DNA from: Thermotogaceae bacterium
Lineage (GTDB): Bacteria > Thermotogota > Thermotogae > Thermotogales > Thermotogaceae
Assembly: GCA_026993805.1 (NCBI GenBank)
Contig: JALWSA010000050.1
Span: 1-44,489, forward strand
DNA length: 44,489 nt
Direction of reading: 5' to 3'
Positions 32,597 through 40,931 of the stretch are shown here, in pieces. Each line of letters opens with the position of its first letter. Positions within the stretch are counted from its first letter, which is position 1. The notes beneath the pieces were generated by a model that was given only the letters and a program-made list of their open reading frames with translations, had not been told where the DNA came from and made no database searches. A program made the translations under genes and the position numbers.

Positions 32597-33459
32597 TAGT
32601 CAGGGAGTATGTGATAACTACATTCGGACTCGTTTTGACGGCGCTCGGGCTTGTTATGTTTTTGATACCAAATGGAATAGCCGCCGGTGGTGTGAGCGGT
32701 ATGTCGATGATTCTCTCGAGCTTCACGAAGATCCCCGTTGGTATATGGATGTACATACTCAACGGGATACTATTTCTCATAGCCTTTCTCACGATAGGCT
32801 TTGACTTCAGCACAAAGACCATCTACTCCACATTCGTTCTGAACTTTCTCGTTGACTTTTTCGACAGAATCGTTCCAATCTGGAGATATTCCAAAGAGTA
32901 CATACACGGGGAAGTGGACATGATTCTTGCCACCTTCTTCGGCGTCGTTCTAACTGCCATAGGCATGGCTCTAACCTTCTCGCAGAACTCTTCTACCGGC
33001 GGCACTGACATAATCGCAAGGATAATAAACAAATACTTCGGTTCTTCCATTGGAGTTACGCTTCTTTTCATCGACTTCACCATAGGATTTTCTTCTATAA
33101 TTTCCTTTGGAATCACAAAAGCGATGTATGCGATCCTTGCTATAATGATGAACGGAGTAATGATCGACTTCGTTCTCCACGGTATAGAGATGTCCAGTGA
33201 AGTCCTGATATTCTCCGAGAAGATAGACGAAATAACCAACTTCGTTTTGAACAAGCTCAAAAGAGGTGCAACAAAGCTTCCCGTCGTGGGTGCGTACACA
33301 GGCAAAGAGAGAATGGCGCTTTTGACAGTGGTCAGGAGAAGGCAGCTTGCAGAGCTCATCCACTTTCTGAAAGAAGTCGATCCGAAGGCTTTCGTCGTCA
33401 TAGGTGAAGTGAGGCAAGTTCTGGGAGAAGGCTTTAGGAGGATAGAGAAGGCCCTTTGA
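32581..33459 (+). CDS. YitT-family membrane protein
   Basis: 292 residues with five or six membrane helices in the first 200 residues (ITTFGLVLTALGLVMFLIP, GIWMYILNGILFLIAFLTI, MILATFFGVVLTAIGMALT) and a C-terminal cytoplasmic domain of about 80 residues (DUF2179-like, with GKERMALLTVVRRRQL). The SSTGGTDIIARI stretch between helices is typical of YitT/YpjC proteins. Function unknown; transporter roles have been guessed for relatives. ATG at 32581 is preceded by GGAGGTGA. Confidence 0.88.
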   Translation: MDRKVIVREYVITTFGLVLTALGLVMFLIPNGIAAGGVSGMSMILSSFTKIPVGIWMYILNGILFLIAFLTIGFDFSTKTIYSTFVLNFLVDFFDRIVPIWRYSKEYIHGEVDMILATFFGVVLTAIGMALTFSQNSSTGGTDIIARIINKYFGSSIGVTLLFIDFTIGFSSIISFGITKAMYAILAIMMNGVMIDFVLHGIEMSSEVLIFSEKIDEITNFVLNKLKRGATKLPVVGAYTGKERMALLTVVRRRQLAELIHFLKEVDPKAFVVIGEVRQVLGEGFRRIEKAL

Positions 33460-33472
33460 AGGGGGTGGTTTT

Positions 33473-34903
33473 GTGAAAAAGACCAAGATAGTCTGCACGA
33501 TAGGTCCTGCGAGCGAGAGTGAAGAAGTCATCGAAGAGCTCATAAAGAGCGGTATGAATGTTGCAAGACTCAACACTTCCCATGGAGACGAACAGGAGCA
33601 TGCAAGAAAGATCGAAAGGATAAAAAAGATAAGGGAAAAGCTTGGGTTGCCTGTGGGAATACTACTCGATCTTGCTGGGCCAAAGATAAGAACAGGAAAC
33701 CTTGAAAGAGACGAGATAGAACTCGTTCAGGGTCAAGAGCTCACTCTGACGACGGAAGACATCGTCGGGAATGAGAAAGTAATATCGGTGAACTACAAAG
33801 GGCTGCCAGCGGACGTGAAGAAGGGAGATAGGATACTTCTTTCCGATGGTGCAATAGAGCTCGAGGTAATAGAAACTGATGGTGAGAAAAACATAAAGAC
33901 CCGAGTTAGAAACGGTGGGGTTATAACCCACAGAAGAGGAGTTAATGTGCCGGGCGTGGATCTCAAGGGGATTTCTTCGGTGACAGAAAAAGACAAAAAG
34001 TACATAGAGTTCGGCGTCAAGATGGGCGTGGACATGTTCGCGCTCTCTTTCGTGAGAAAGGCAGAAGATGTTCTTTTGGCAAAAGAGCTCATTAAAAAAG
34101 CAGGCGGAGACCAGCCGGTGATTTCAAAGATAGAGACTCTTCAGGCACTGAATAGCTTGGATGAGATCATAGAAGTCTCGGACGGGGTCATGGTGGCAAG
34201 GGGAGACCTGGGAGTTGAGATACCGCTCGAAGAAGTCCCGATGGCGCAGAAAAGAATAATAAACATGGCTAATCGCTACTCAAAGCCAGTAATAACCGCT
34301 ACTCAGATGCTCGAATCGATGGTGGAAAACCCAAGACCCACAAGGGCGGAAGTGACCGATGTGGCAAACGCGATTCTGGACGGGACGGATGCTGTTATGC
34401 TTTCTGAAGAGACCGCAATGGGAAAGTACCCAGTCGAGGCGGTTAGGTATATGAGCAAAATAGCGATGGAGACGGAGAGACTTTTCGGTGAATTGAAAAA
34501 CCTAACTTTCGATTGGATACGTTCTTTCAGCTTCTCCGTCGATGTTTCAGATGCTATATCCAACGCCTGCTGGCGCATCTCCGAAGACCTTTCTGCCACG
34601 GCGATAATAACATTCACAAGTACCGGATCCACTGCAAGAAGGGTTTCGCGCTTCAGACCGAGCATGCCCATACTCGCACCGACCCCGCATCAAGAGACCT
34701 ACTATAGACTTTCTGTGGTCTGGGGAGTCGTTCCAATGATGATAGATTTTGCGAAAAGCACCGATGAGATGATAGACCTCGCTATAACGAAAGCCAAGGA
34801 AGAGGGCTATGTGAGGATTGGGGACACCGTGGTAATCACTGCGGGGATACCGGTCGGTGTTCCGGGAACGACGAACATGATAAAGGTTCACGAGGTGAAG
34901 TAA
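33473..34903 (+). CDS. pyk: Pyruvate kinase
   Basis: Last ATP-forming step of glycolysis, phosphoenolpyruvate to pyruvate. 476 residues, one chain, with KKTKIVCTIGPASESEE at the N-terminus, substrate and metal motifs LDLAGPKIRTG, ISKIETLQALNSLDEII, MVARGDLGVEIP and TATQMLESMVENPRPTRAE. The C-terminal domain carries the effector region (TSTGSTARRVSRFRP, ITAGIPVGVPGTTN). GTG start after GGGGGTGG. Co-transcribed with thiI, five bases downstream. Confidence 0.98.
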   Translation: MKKTKIVCTIGPASESEEVIEELIKSGMNVARLNTSHGDEQEHARKIERIKKIREKLGLPVGILLDLAGPKIRTGNLERDEIELVQGQELTLTTEDIVGNEKVISVNYKGLPADVKKGDRILLSDGAIELEVIETDGEKNIKTRVRNGGVITHRRGVNVPGVDLKGISSVTEKDKKYIEFGVKMGVDMFALSFVRKAEDVLLAKELIKKAGGDQPVISKIETLQALNSLDEIIEVSDGVMVARGDLGVEIPLEEVPMAQKRIINMANRYSKPVITATQMLESMVENPRPTRAEVTDVANAILDGTDAVMLSEETAMGKYPVEAVRYMSKIAMETERLFGELKNLTFDWIRSFSFSVDVSDAISNACWRISEDLSATAIITFTSTGSTARRVSRFRPSMPILAPTPHQETYYRLSVVWGVVPMMIDFAKSTDEMIDLAITKAKEEGYVRIGDTVVITAGIPVGVPGTTNMIKVHEVK

Positions 34904-34908
34904 GAACG

Positions 34909-36069
34909 GTGATGAAGAAGGTCGTGGTTGTCAGGTTCGCGGAGATAGGTCTTAAGGGGAGAAACAGGAGCGATTTTGAAAGGGCTCTCGTTGAGAATAT
35001 AAAGAAAGTGACAGGAAAAAGCGTTGAGTGGCGCTGGGGAAGGATATATGTTGAGACTGATTGGGAGAGCGAAGACATCTCCGTTTTTGGTAAAGTCTTT
35101 GGAATTCAAAACTACAGCCCGGCTATCATCACGGAGCTTGAATACGGCAAGATCGAAGAAGCAGTTTTGAAACTGGCACGGATGGAAGTTGCAGAAGGGA
35201 AGAAAACCTTCAAGATAAACGCGAAAAGGCCTTACAAGGATTTTCCAATGGGAATATACGATCTCAATAGGGATTTAGGAGCGGCTGTTTTAAAGAATAT
35301 CGGCGGTTTGGTTGTAGATGTTCACGAGCCAGAATTCACCGTCGGCGTAGAGATAAGGGAAGAAGGTGCGGTCGTATTTTCAAGGAAGATAGAAGGGCCC
35401 GGCGGGCTTCCCGTGGGGGTGAGTGGCAAGGCTCTTCTGCTTCTCTCAGGGGGAATAGACAGTCCAGTAGCCGGTTGGTATGCAATGAAAAGGGGTATTG
35501 TGGTTTCTGCTCTGTCTTTCGTCTCGCCGCCGTACACGGGAAAGGAATCAAAGGAAAAGCTTATAAAACTCGCTGAAGTTTTGAAAGGGTATTCGGGTGG
35601 CAAAGGCGTGGATCTATATCTCTGCCCGCTAACGAAAGTTCTTGAGTTTTTGCAGGACAATGTTCCGAGAAAGTACATGCTCGTCATGCAAAGGAGGAGC
35701 ATGATGAGAATCGCCAACAAGCTCGCAAGGAATATAAAGGCGCAGGTTTTGGTAACCGGGGAAAGCGTGGGGCAAGTTGCAAGCCAGACTCTGACGAATC
35801 TTTCCGTTATAGACCAGGCGTCCGACCTTGCGGTCTTAAGGCCGCTCTGCTGCTTCGATAAGATAGAGATAATAAACATCGCGAAAAAGATCGGCAGCTA
35901 CGATATCTCCATAATAGAGCACCCTGATGTCTGTACAATATTCTCCCCGAAAAATCCGTCTACAAGGGTCAAATTGAGTGTTGTTAAGGAGATAGAAAAA
36001 GAGCTTGGGGAAAGATTGAGGGTTGTGGAAGACGAGGCTTTCTCCTACATTGAGAAGGTGGTGGTGTAA
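34909..36069 (+). CDS. thiI: tRNA 4-thiouridine synthase ThiI (short form, no rhodanese domain)
   Basis: Sulfur-transfer protein that adenylates U8 of tRNA for s4U formation and feeds thiazole synthesis. 386 residues: N-terminal ferredoxin-like and THUMP domains (to about 165), then the PP-loop domain with LLLLSGGIDSPVAGW. The C-terminal rhodanese domain of the E. coli enzyme is missing, as in many thermophiles, so sulfur must reach it in another way; the cysteines in PDVCTIFSPKNP and LRPLCCFD are candidates. GTG at 34909 (or ATG 34912) follows GAGGTGA. Confidence 0.94.
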   Translation: MMKKVVVVRFAEIGLKGRNRSDFERALVENIKKVTGKSVEWRWGRIYVETDWESEDISVFGKVFGIQNYSPAIITELEYGKIEEAVLKLARMEVAEGKKTFKINAKRPYKDFPMGIYDLNRDLGAAVLKNIGGLVVDVHEPEFTVGVEIREEGAVVFSRKIEGPGGLPVGVSGKALLLLSGGIDSPVAGWYAMKRGIVVSALSFVSPPYTGKESKEKLIKLAEVLKGYSGGKGVDLYLCPLTKVLEFLQDNVPRKYMLVMQRRSMMRIANKLARNIKAQVLVTGESVGQVASQTLTNLSVIDQASDLAVLRPLCCFDKIEIINIAKKIGSYDISIIEHPDVCTIFSPKNPSTRVKLSVVKEIEKELGERLRVVEDEAFSYIEKVVV

Positions 36070-36070
36070 T

Positions 36071-36730
36071 TTGGCCAAGATACTTGTAGCAGAGGATGAC
36101 AGGAGAATAGCCCGTTTTCTGGAGATAGAGCTCACGCACCGAGGCCACGAAGTGAGGAAAGCCGAGACGGGAATAGACGCGCTCGTCGAGTTCGAAGAGT
36201 TCAAGCCCGATGTTGTTCTTCTCGATGTCATGCTTCCAGAGATGGACGGTATGAAACTGGCCGAAAAGATGAGAGAACTTTCTCCCGATGTGGGGATAAT
36301 AATGGTGACGGCTCTGGGGGATGTCAAAGACAAAGTCGAAGGGCTCAAGAAAGGCGCTGACGATTATGTCGTAAAGCCATTCGACACGGATGAACTTCTT
36401 GCAAGAATAGACGCACTTTTGAGAAGAAAAGGGCTATTTGAAAAAGAAAAACTAAGCTACGGCGGAATTGAACTCGATCCTAAAGCGAGAAAGGTTTTCG
36501 TCGACGGGGAAGAAGTCTCGCTTTCAAAGACGGAATTTGACCTCCTGTACTATCTCATGAAGCACCCAGAAACCGCTCTCTCAAAAGACAGGATACTGGA
36601 CGCAGTCTGGGGCTATGAAGCAGCTCCGAATGTGGTTGAAGTCTATGTGAACTACCTGAGAAAGAAGTTAAAAAGTAAAGGAAACCTTATAAAGACAGTC
36701 AGGGGCGTGGGGTATATGCTCAGCGAGTAA
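36071..36730 (+). CDS. OmpR/PhoB-family response regulator
   Basis: 219 residues. Receiver domain 1-120 with acidic pocket EDD (8-10), phosphoacceptor Asp52 (LLDVMLP), Thr80 and Lys102; winged-helix DNA-binding domain from about 130 (LSKTEFDLLYYLMKHPETALS ... TVRGVGYML is the usual closing). The start is TTG at 36071, right after the thiI stop, with GGTGGTGG upstream; the longer frame from 36023 overlaps thiI without reason. No histidine kinase gene lies beside it, so it is an orphan regulator here; relatives in T. maritima are also partly orphan. Confidence 0.93.
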   Translation: MAKILVAEDDRRIARFLEIELTHRGHEVRKAETGIDALVEFEEFKPDVVLLDVMLPEMDGMKLAEKMRELSPDVGIIMVTALGDVKDKVEGLKKGADDYVVKPFDTDELLARIDALLRRKGLFEKEKLSYGGIELDPKARKVFVDGEEVSLSKTEFDLLYYLMKHPETALSKDRILDAVWGYEAAPNVVEVYVNYLRKKLKSKGNLIKTVRGVGYMLSE

Positions 36731-36733
36731 TGC

Positions 36734-37231
36734 TCACCAGCTGTTTTCATGTATTCTCTCTCTGTTTATCTCTTCTTCAGTGTGCGGCGGCTTCTTCTCT
36801 GCCGGATATCCGAACCCAAGCACGCACAAAACTCTGAAGCCTTCCGGGATTTTAAGGAGCTCTTTCATTTCTTTTTCCACTCTGTTTGCGACATGCCCCC
36901 AGCAGCTTCCAAGTCCAAGGCTCGTAGCCCTGAGCTGCATGAATGCAGCTGCAATGGCTCCATCACTCTCCCAAGTGTCGTAATCCTTCACAGCGACGAC
37001 TATCGCAAGCGGTGCGCTTTCAAGGAATGTGAATGCACTCTCCCGGAGTTTTCTTATCTTTTCTATGATGCTTCTTTCTTTAACGATTATCAAATGAACA
37101 GGGCGTCTGTTTCTCGCGGTGGGCGCAAACATCGCAGCTTTTATGAGCTCATCCACCAGTTCTTCTGGAATGGATTTTTCCGAGAACTTCCTTATGCTTC
37201 TTCTCTTTTCAATCGCTTCTGAAACGTCCAT
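36734..37231 (-). CDS. Nitroreductase-family flavoprotein
   Basis: 165 residues, FMN-binding nitroreductase fold. N-terminal RRSIRKFSEKSIPEELVDELI gives the FMN-phosphate site, then APTARNRRPVHLIIV, a GAIAAAFMQLRATSLGLGSCW helix and the closing VLGFGYPAEKKPP. Short for the family, like several oxidoreductases of thermophiles. Substrate unknown. ATG after AAAGGAGGGAG. Convergent with the response regulator, three bases apart, without a terminator. Confidence 0.94.
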   Translation of the reverse strand: MDVSEAIEKRRSIRKFSEKSIPEELVDELIKAAMFAPTARNRRPVHLIIVKERSIIEKIRKLRESAFTFLESAPLAIVVAVKDYDTWESDGAIAAAFMQLRATSLGLGSCWGHVANRVEKEMKELLKIPEGFRVLCVLGFGYPAEKKPPHTEEEINRERIHENSW

Positions 37232-37252
37232 TTAACTCCCTCCTTTGAGAAA

Positions 37253-37282
37253 ATTATAACTTGCTGTTTTAAAAGTTATCAC
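37253..37282 (-). promoter_or_regulatory. Promoter of the nitroreductase gene
   Basis: Minus strand GTGATA (37282-37277), 18 bases, TATAAT (37258-37253), about 20 bases before the ATG. Confidence 0.55.
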
Positions 37283-37321
37283 AGAGTCAAAACGATGTGT
37301 GTGATATGTGTGACTTATCAT

Positions 37322-37349
37322 TTGATTTTCGCTGAAAGTGTGATAGCTT
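37322..37349 (+). promoter_or_regulatory. Possible promoter of the PfpI-PrxQ fusion gene
   Basis: TTGATT (37322-37327), 16 bases, TAGCTT (37344-37349) preceded by TGA, about 35 bases before the start codon. Confidence 0.45.
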
Positions 37350-37384
37350 AAATGTGAAAAAACGAGTCGCTGGGGGTGATGACT

Positions 37385-38341
37385 GTGAAAGTCTTGATAC
37401 TGGTGGAAGATGGTTACGAAGACCTCGAGTTTTACTATCCCTACCTTCGCCTTCTTGAAGAAGGTTTCGAAGTGGATGTGGCTGCACCGAAAGCCGGGAT
37501 AAAGAAGGGGAAAAACGGAACGAGCTTTGATGTTAAAAAGGAAATTTCTGGGCTAAATGCAAAAGATTACATCGGCGTTTTCGTCCCGGGCGGGCACGCT
37601 CCAGACAGGCTCAGAAGGTATGAAGAAGCCGCCGGAATAGTCCGTCAGATCTACGAGGGCGGCGGAGTCGTGGGAAGCATCTGCCATGGACCGCACCTTC
37701 TGATATCTGCCAAAATAGTAAAGGGAGTTAAGATGACTTCCTTCTTCTCGATAAAAGACGATCTCATAAACGCCGGAGCGAAATGGGTGGATGAGCCTGC
37801 AGTGGTTGACAAAAGAATCGTCACCGGCAGAGTTCCATCAGACCTTCCAAAACTCATGCCGCTTTTCATAAAAGAGCTTAAAAAGCTTTCCGGAAAAAGC
37901 ACGCAAGAAAGTCTTCCCGATTTTGAGCTAAAAGACGAAAACGGCAAGACCGTGAGAAAAGACGACATTCTCGGAAAATACACGGTGCTTTACTTTTTCC
38001 CAAGAGCGAACACTCCGGGATGCACGCAGGAAGCCAAGGACTTCACCGAGCTTTCATCTTCTTTCAAAAAACTCGACGTGAAAGTCTTCGGCATCTCCCC
38101 GGACTCTCCAAAAGCTTTGAAAAACTTCAAGCAAAAGCACAGCCTTAAAGTGAGATTTCTTTCAGATCCTGACAAAAAGCTCGCAAAAGCCCTTGGTGCC
38201 TTAAAGGAAAACGGCGGAATAAAGAGATCGACTTTCATAGTCGATGAAAACGGCCGTATAGTCAAGGCATGGAAGGGAGTAAAGGTAAAGGGCCATGCAA
38301 AGGCGGTTTTGGAAGAAGTGAAAAAGCTCATGACTTCTTGA
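37385..38341 (+). CDS. Fusion protein: DJ-1/PfpI domain plus PrxQ/Bcp peroxiredoxin
   Basis: 318 residues in two parts. Residues 1-170 are a DJ-1/PfpI glutamine amidotransferase-like domain with SICHGP (Cys100-His101), FVPGGHAPDRLR and an acidic GYEDLEF near the N-terminus; this family covers proteases, glyoxalase III-type deglycases and chaperones. Residues 175-318 are a thioredoxin-fold peroxiredoxin of the PrxQ/Bcp type with PRANTPGCT (peroxidatic Cys213). The resolving Cys usually five residues later is Ala here (CTQEA), so it behaves as a 1-Cys enzyme. The peroxidase would remove peroxides while the PfpI part deals with oxidised or glycated products. GTG at 37385 fits the GGGGGTGA site; other starts are at 37376 and 37379. 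Its last 14 bases overlap the nitrilase gene on the other strand. Confidence 0.9.
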   Translation: MKVLILVEDGYEDLEFYYPYLRLLEEGFEVDVAAPKAGIKKGKNGTSFDVKKEISGLNAKDYIGVFVPGGHAPDRLRRYEEAAGIVRQIYEGGGVVGSICHGPHLLISAKIVKGVKMTSFFSIKDDLINAGAKWVDEPAVVDKRIVTGRVPSDLPKLMPLFIKELKKLSGKSTQESLPDFELKDENGKTVRKDDILGKYTVLYFFPRANTPGCTQEAKDFTELSSSFKKLDVKVFGISPDSPKALKNFKQKHSLKVRFLSDPDKKLAKALGALKENGGIKRSTFIVDENGRIVKAWKGVKVKGHAKAVLEEVKKLMTS

Positions 38342-39149
38342 GATCTTTAAAGCAAAGGTCTTTGTAAAGCCGGGGGTCTCTGTTTTTGAAGTAGGCGTGC
38401 GAGTCCCCAGCTTCTTCGTATCTGTAGTGATAAAGCACGTCAAGATCGAGCTCGCGAATTATCATTCCCTGCTCTTCTTCAAGCTCTGCCATGACCTGCC
38501 CGCTCGGGTGAACTATCCTTGTGTGGCCTATGAAGTCCATAAAGCCCTTGCCTGTAGTGGAAGAAGCAACCAGGTAGCAGCCGTTTTCAATGGCCCTTGC
38601 CTTCGTAGCCGTGTCGTAGATCTTCCATCTTTCCTTCCCGAAGGCGAAAGAGACCAGAAGAACCTGGGCTCCCCTTAGCGTAAGGCATCTCGATATCTCG
38701 GGAAAGCCTATCTCGTAGCATGTTAGAACACCGAAGGTGACTTCTTTGAACTTGAATGTTAGAAAATCGTCTCCGGGCTCGAATACATCTTTTTCGGCCC
38801 GGAAGAGATGGGTTTTGTCGTAAAAGAGCACTTCTCTCTTTTTTTTGAAGATGGCAGTCGAGTTTCTAAGGTTCCCCCCAACGATTCGGGGCGTTCCGAA
38901 GATTATCGCCATATCGCACATCCGAGAAAGCCTTAAAACTTGCTCACTCACCTGTTTGAAGTACTCCCACGCCTTCTTCAGAACGGCTTCATCAAGGGTA
39001 TAGCCGCTAAGGGAAAGCTCTGGGAAAAGGACAAGATCTGCCCCGCTTTTGCATGCCTTCTCCGACATTTCCATTATGAAGCTAAAGTTGCTTTCGAAAT
39101 CCCCTACTTTGGGCTGCATTTGGACTGCCGCTACTTTCAAAGCTTTCAC
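38328..39149 (-). CDS. Nitrilase-superfamily amidohydrolase
   Basis: 273 residues with the Glu-Lys-Cys triad: Glu44 (FPELSLSGY), Lys112 (YDKTHLFRAEK) and Cys144 (LTCYEIGFPE). Members cleave amide or nitrile C-N bonds, for example omega-amidases, N-carbamoyl amidases or the amidase half of NAD synthetase; the substrate cannot be fixed. The GTG start at 39149 overlaps the upstream TGA (GTGA), but TTG at 39140, with AGGGGTGA before it, is also plausible. Third in the rplI-radical SAM-nitrilase operon; the 3' end overlaps the fusion gene on the plus strand. Confidence 0.92.
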   Translation of the reverse strand: MKALKVAAVQMQPKVGDFESNFSFIMEMSEKACKSGADLVLFPELSLSGYTLDEAVLKKAWEYFKQVSEQVLRLSRMCDMAIIFGTPRIVGGNLRNSTAIFKKKREVLFYDKTHLFRAEKDVFEPGDDFLTFKFKEVTFGVLTCYEIGFPEISRCLTLRGAQVLLVSFAFGKERWKIYDTATKARAIENGCYLVASSTTGKGFMDFIGHTRIVHPSGQVMAELEEEQGMIIRELDLDVLYHYRYEEAGDSHAYFKNRDPRLYKDLCFKDLKKS

Positions 39150-40318
39150 CCCTGAATCACGGACTCGACTATCCTTGCAAGGCTTTGCTGCTTGTGCCAG
39201 TATCCATCGACTATCCCTTTCGCAGACAGTCTTCCGAGCACCTTGTAGTGCTTTTTCGTTAGCCTTCCCGCTCCGAATCTTGCAAGCGATGTTCCGGGAA
39301 GGGGCATGAATGTATGAGCGTGGATCTTCGCGCCGTACTTTTCGACGATTCTTTCGATGAAGGCGAATGTCTCTTCTATGTCTTCTTCTGTCTCGAAAGG
39401 AAAGCCGAATATGAAGTCGACATGCGGCGTAAAGCCCTCAAGGCTCGTTATCTCTATAGCCCTTTCAACTGTCTCAACATCGTGGCCTCTGTTTATGATC
39501 TTCAGCACCCTGTTTGATCCCGATTGAGCCCCTATTATTATCGAGCGATTCTTCACATACTTTTTTATGAGGCGCAGCACTTGGTGGTTTATGGACTCGG
39601 GACGCACATCGGACGGGAATGTACCGAAAAAGATCTCTTCTATTTCCACCTTTTTCAGGCCGAAGAGAAGCTCTTCTATCTTATCAAGGTTTGGGTTCAC
39701 CCCGTTTTTGGACATGTAACCAAAGGAATTGGAAGCTATGAAGCGCGCTACTTTTCTGCCCTTTTTCACTCCGAGCGATGCGTAATGAAGGATCGACTCA
39801 ACGGATCTGTAACGCATCCTTCCCCCGCCTATTATCGGAGTGAAGCAATAGCCGCACCTGAAAGGACAGCCCCTTGTTATCTCCATTGGCATGAACATCT
39901 CTCTTTTCACATCGAAGGGTGGGTAGTGATCCAGATCGACCCTGTTTTTGATCCCGTCGAAAACCCTTGACCTTGGCCTTTCACCCATTATGTACCTTAT
40001 GATGTTTTCTTCCCCGTCACCGACGAAGACATAATCCGCCCCGAGCTTTAGCAACCCTTGTGGGTCTGCCGTCGGATGTGGCCCTCCCACGATAATCGTG
40101 TAGCCATGCTCTTTAAGGGTTTTGATTTCCTTGGAAGCCCACGGAAGATCAAAGCTCATTAGAGAGAATGCCACGACCCAGTCCTTGGAAAGAGAAAGAA
40201 CTTCCTCGAGTGAGGAAGCCAGTTTTATCTCAACATTCAAATTCCTGCTCGTTATGGCCGCGACAAGGGCGACTATGGAATAGTAATTGTTTTTGCTCTT
40301 CCTGAAGACTATCTTCAT
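39146..40318 (-). CDS. B12-binding-type radical SAM protein (MJ_1487-like)
   Basis: 390 residues. The N-terminal ~110 form a Rossmann-like B12-binding-type domain ([25 protein letters not shown] is typical of the fold, though I see no DxHxxG cobalamin ligand), followed by a radical SAM core with the cluster motif [10 protein letters not shown] (Cys151, 155, 158), ITRG before it, [14 protein letters not shown] and [13 protein letters not shown]. Resembles the MJ_1487 family of unknown function known from archaea and thermophiles; it may modify a small molecule or RNA. ATG at 40318 overlaps the rplI stop as ATGA; the longer frame to 40423 is discarded. Confidence 0.88.
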   Translation of the reverse strand: MKIVFRKSKNNYYSIVALVAAITSRNLNVEIKLASSLEEVLSLSKDWVVAFSLMSFDLPWASKEIKTLKEHGYTIIVGGPHPTADPQGLLKLGADYVFVGDGEENIIRYIMGERPRSRVFDGIKNRVDLDHYPPFDVKREMFMPMEITRGCPFRCGYCFTPIIGGGRMRYRSVESILHYASLGVKKGRKVARFIASNSFGYMSKNGVNPNLDKIEELLFGLKKVEIEEIFFGTFPSDVRPESINHQVLRLIKKYVKNRSIIIGAQSGSNRVLKIINRGHDVETVERAIEITSLEGFTPHVDFIFGFPFETEEDIEETFAFIERIVEKYGAKIHAHTFMPLPGTSLARFGAGRLTKKHYKVLGRLSAKGIVDGYWHKQQSLARIVESVIQG

Positions 40319-40761
40319 TCCGGAACTATCCTCACTTTTACCTTTCCCTTTACTCCACCGGGAAGTTTTATCTCGATATCGTATTCTCCAACTTCCTTTA
40401 TGGGCTTTTTCACCTTCACCCACCTTTTGTCTATCTCTTCTCCCGATGCCTGCGATAGTCTTTCTGCTATGTTGCCGCTCGTTAAAGACCCAAAGAGCTT
40501 CCCCTTTTCCCCCGCCTTTACCTTTATCTCCCAGACTTTTTTCTTAAGTCTTCCCAGAAGCTCTTCGCTTTTTTTCCTGATCCTTTCTACCTTTTCTTCC
40601 TTTTGCTTTAGCTCATCCTTCAGGTGTTTCAGGTTTCCTTCCGTTGCTTCAACGGCGAGCTTTCTCGGTATCAGGTAATTTCTCGCATACCCGTCCGATA
40701 CTTCCTTAACTTCCCCTTTCTTTCCAACTCCTTTGACATCCGCGATTAGGATTACCTTCAC
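40315..40761 (-). CDS. rplI: 50S ribosomal protein L9
   Basis: 148-residue L9 with the classic [20 protein letters not shown] start, [11 protein letters not shown] loop and KVKVRIVPE end; a long central helix links two RNA-binding domains at the base of the L1 stalk. GTG at 40761 is chosen over earlier starts because L9 begins with MKV and GAGGTGATGG lies properly upstream. It is the first gene of an operon with a radical SAM protein and an amidohydrolase, and not with rpsF-ssb-rpsR as usual. Confidence 0.96.
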   Translation of the reverse strand: MKVILIADVKGVGKKGEVKEVSDGYARNYLIPRKLAVEATEGNLKHLKDELKQKEEKVERIRKKSEELLGRLKKKVWEIKVKAGEKGKLFGSLTSGNIAERLSQASGEEIDKRWVKVKKPIKEVGEYDIEIKLPGGVKGKVKVRIVPE

Positions 40762-40793
40762 CGCCATCACCTCTCACAGCTTTTTGCTCTTTG

Positions 40794-40828
40794 ATTATAC
40801 AAGACAATCCGTGCCAAGTTTTTGTCAA
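40794..40828 (-). promoter_or_regulatory. Possible rplI promoter
   Basis: Minus strand consensus TATAAT (40799-40794) with TTGACA (40828-40823) 23 bases upstream, too far for a classical pair, so another -35 or an activator may be used. Confidence 0.35.
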
Positions 40829-40893
40829 CTCGTCCATTTGGGAATAGTATACTCTCATCCCCGCACGCTTCGTATTGACAACCAAGTTTTTGT
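40814..40893. repeat. 12-base direct repeat in the divergent rplI / acidic-protein intergenic region
   Basis: CCAAGTTTTTGT occurs at 40814-40825 and again at 40882-40893. One copy overlaps TTGACA of the minus-strand -35, the other lies in the spacer of the plus-strand promoter, so one regulator could act on both genes. Confidence 0.6.
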
Positions 40894-40902
40894 AGGTAAA
40901 AT
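40875..40902 (+). promoter_or_regulatory. Promoter of the acidic-tail protein gene
   Basis: TTGACA (40875-40880), 16 bases, TAAAAT (40897-40902), about 30 bases ahead of the GTG; close to consensus, so strong expression is likely. Confidence 0.85.
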
Positions 40903-40931
40903 ATCTCCGACTTTCGAGGGGAGGGAAGAGC

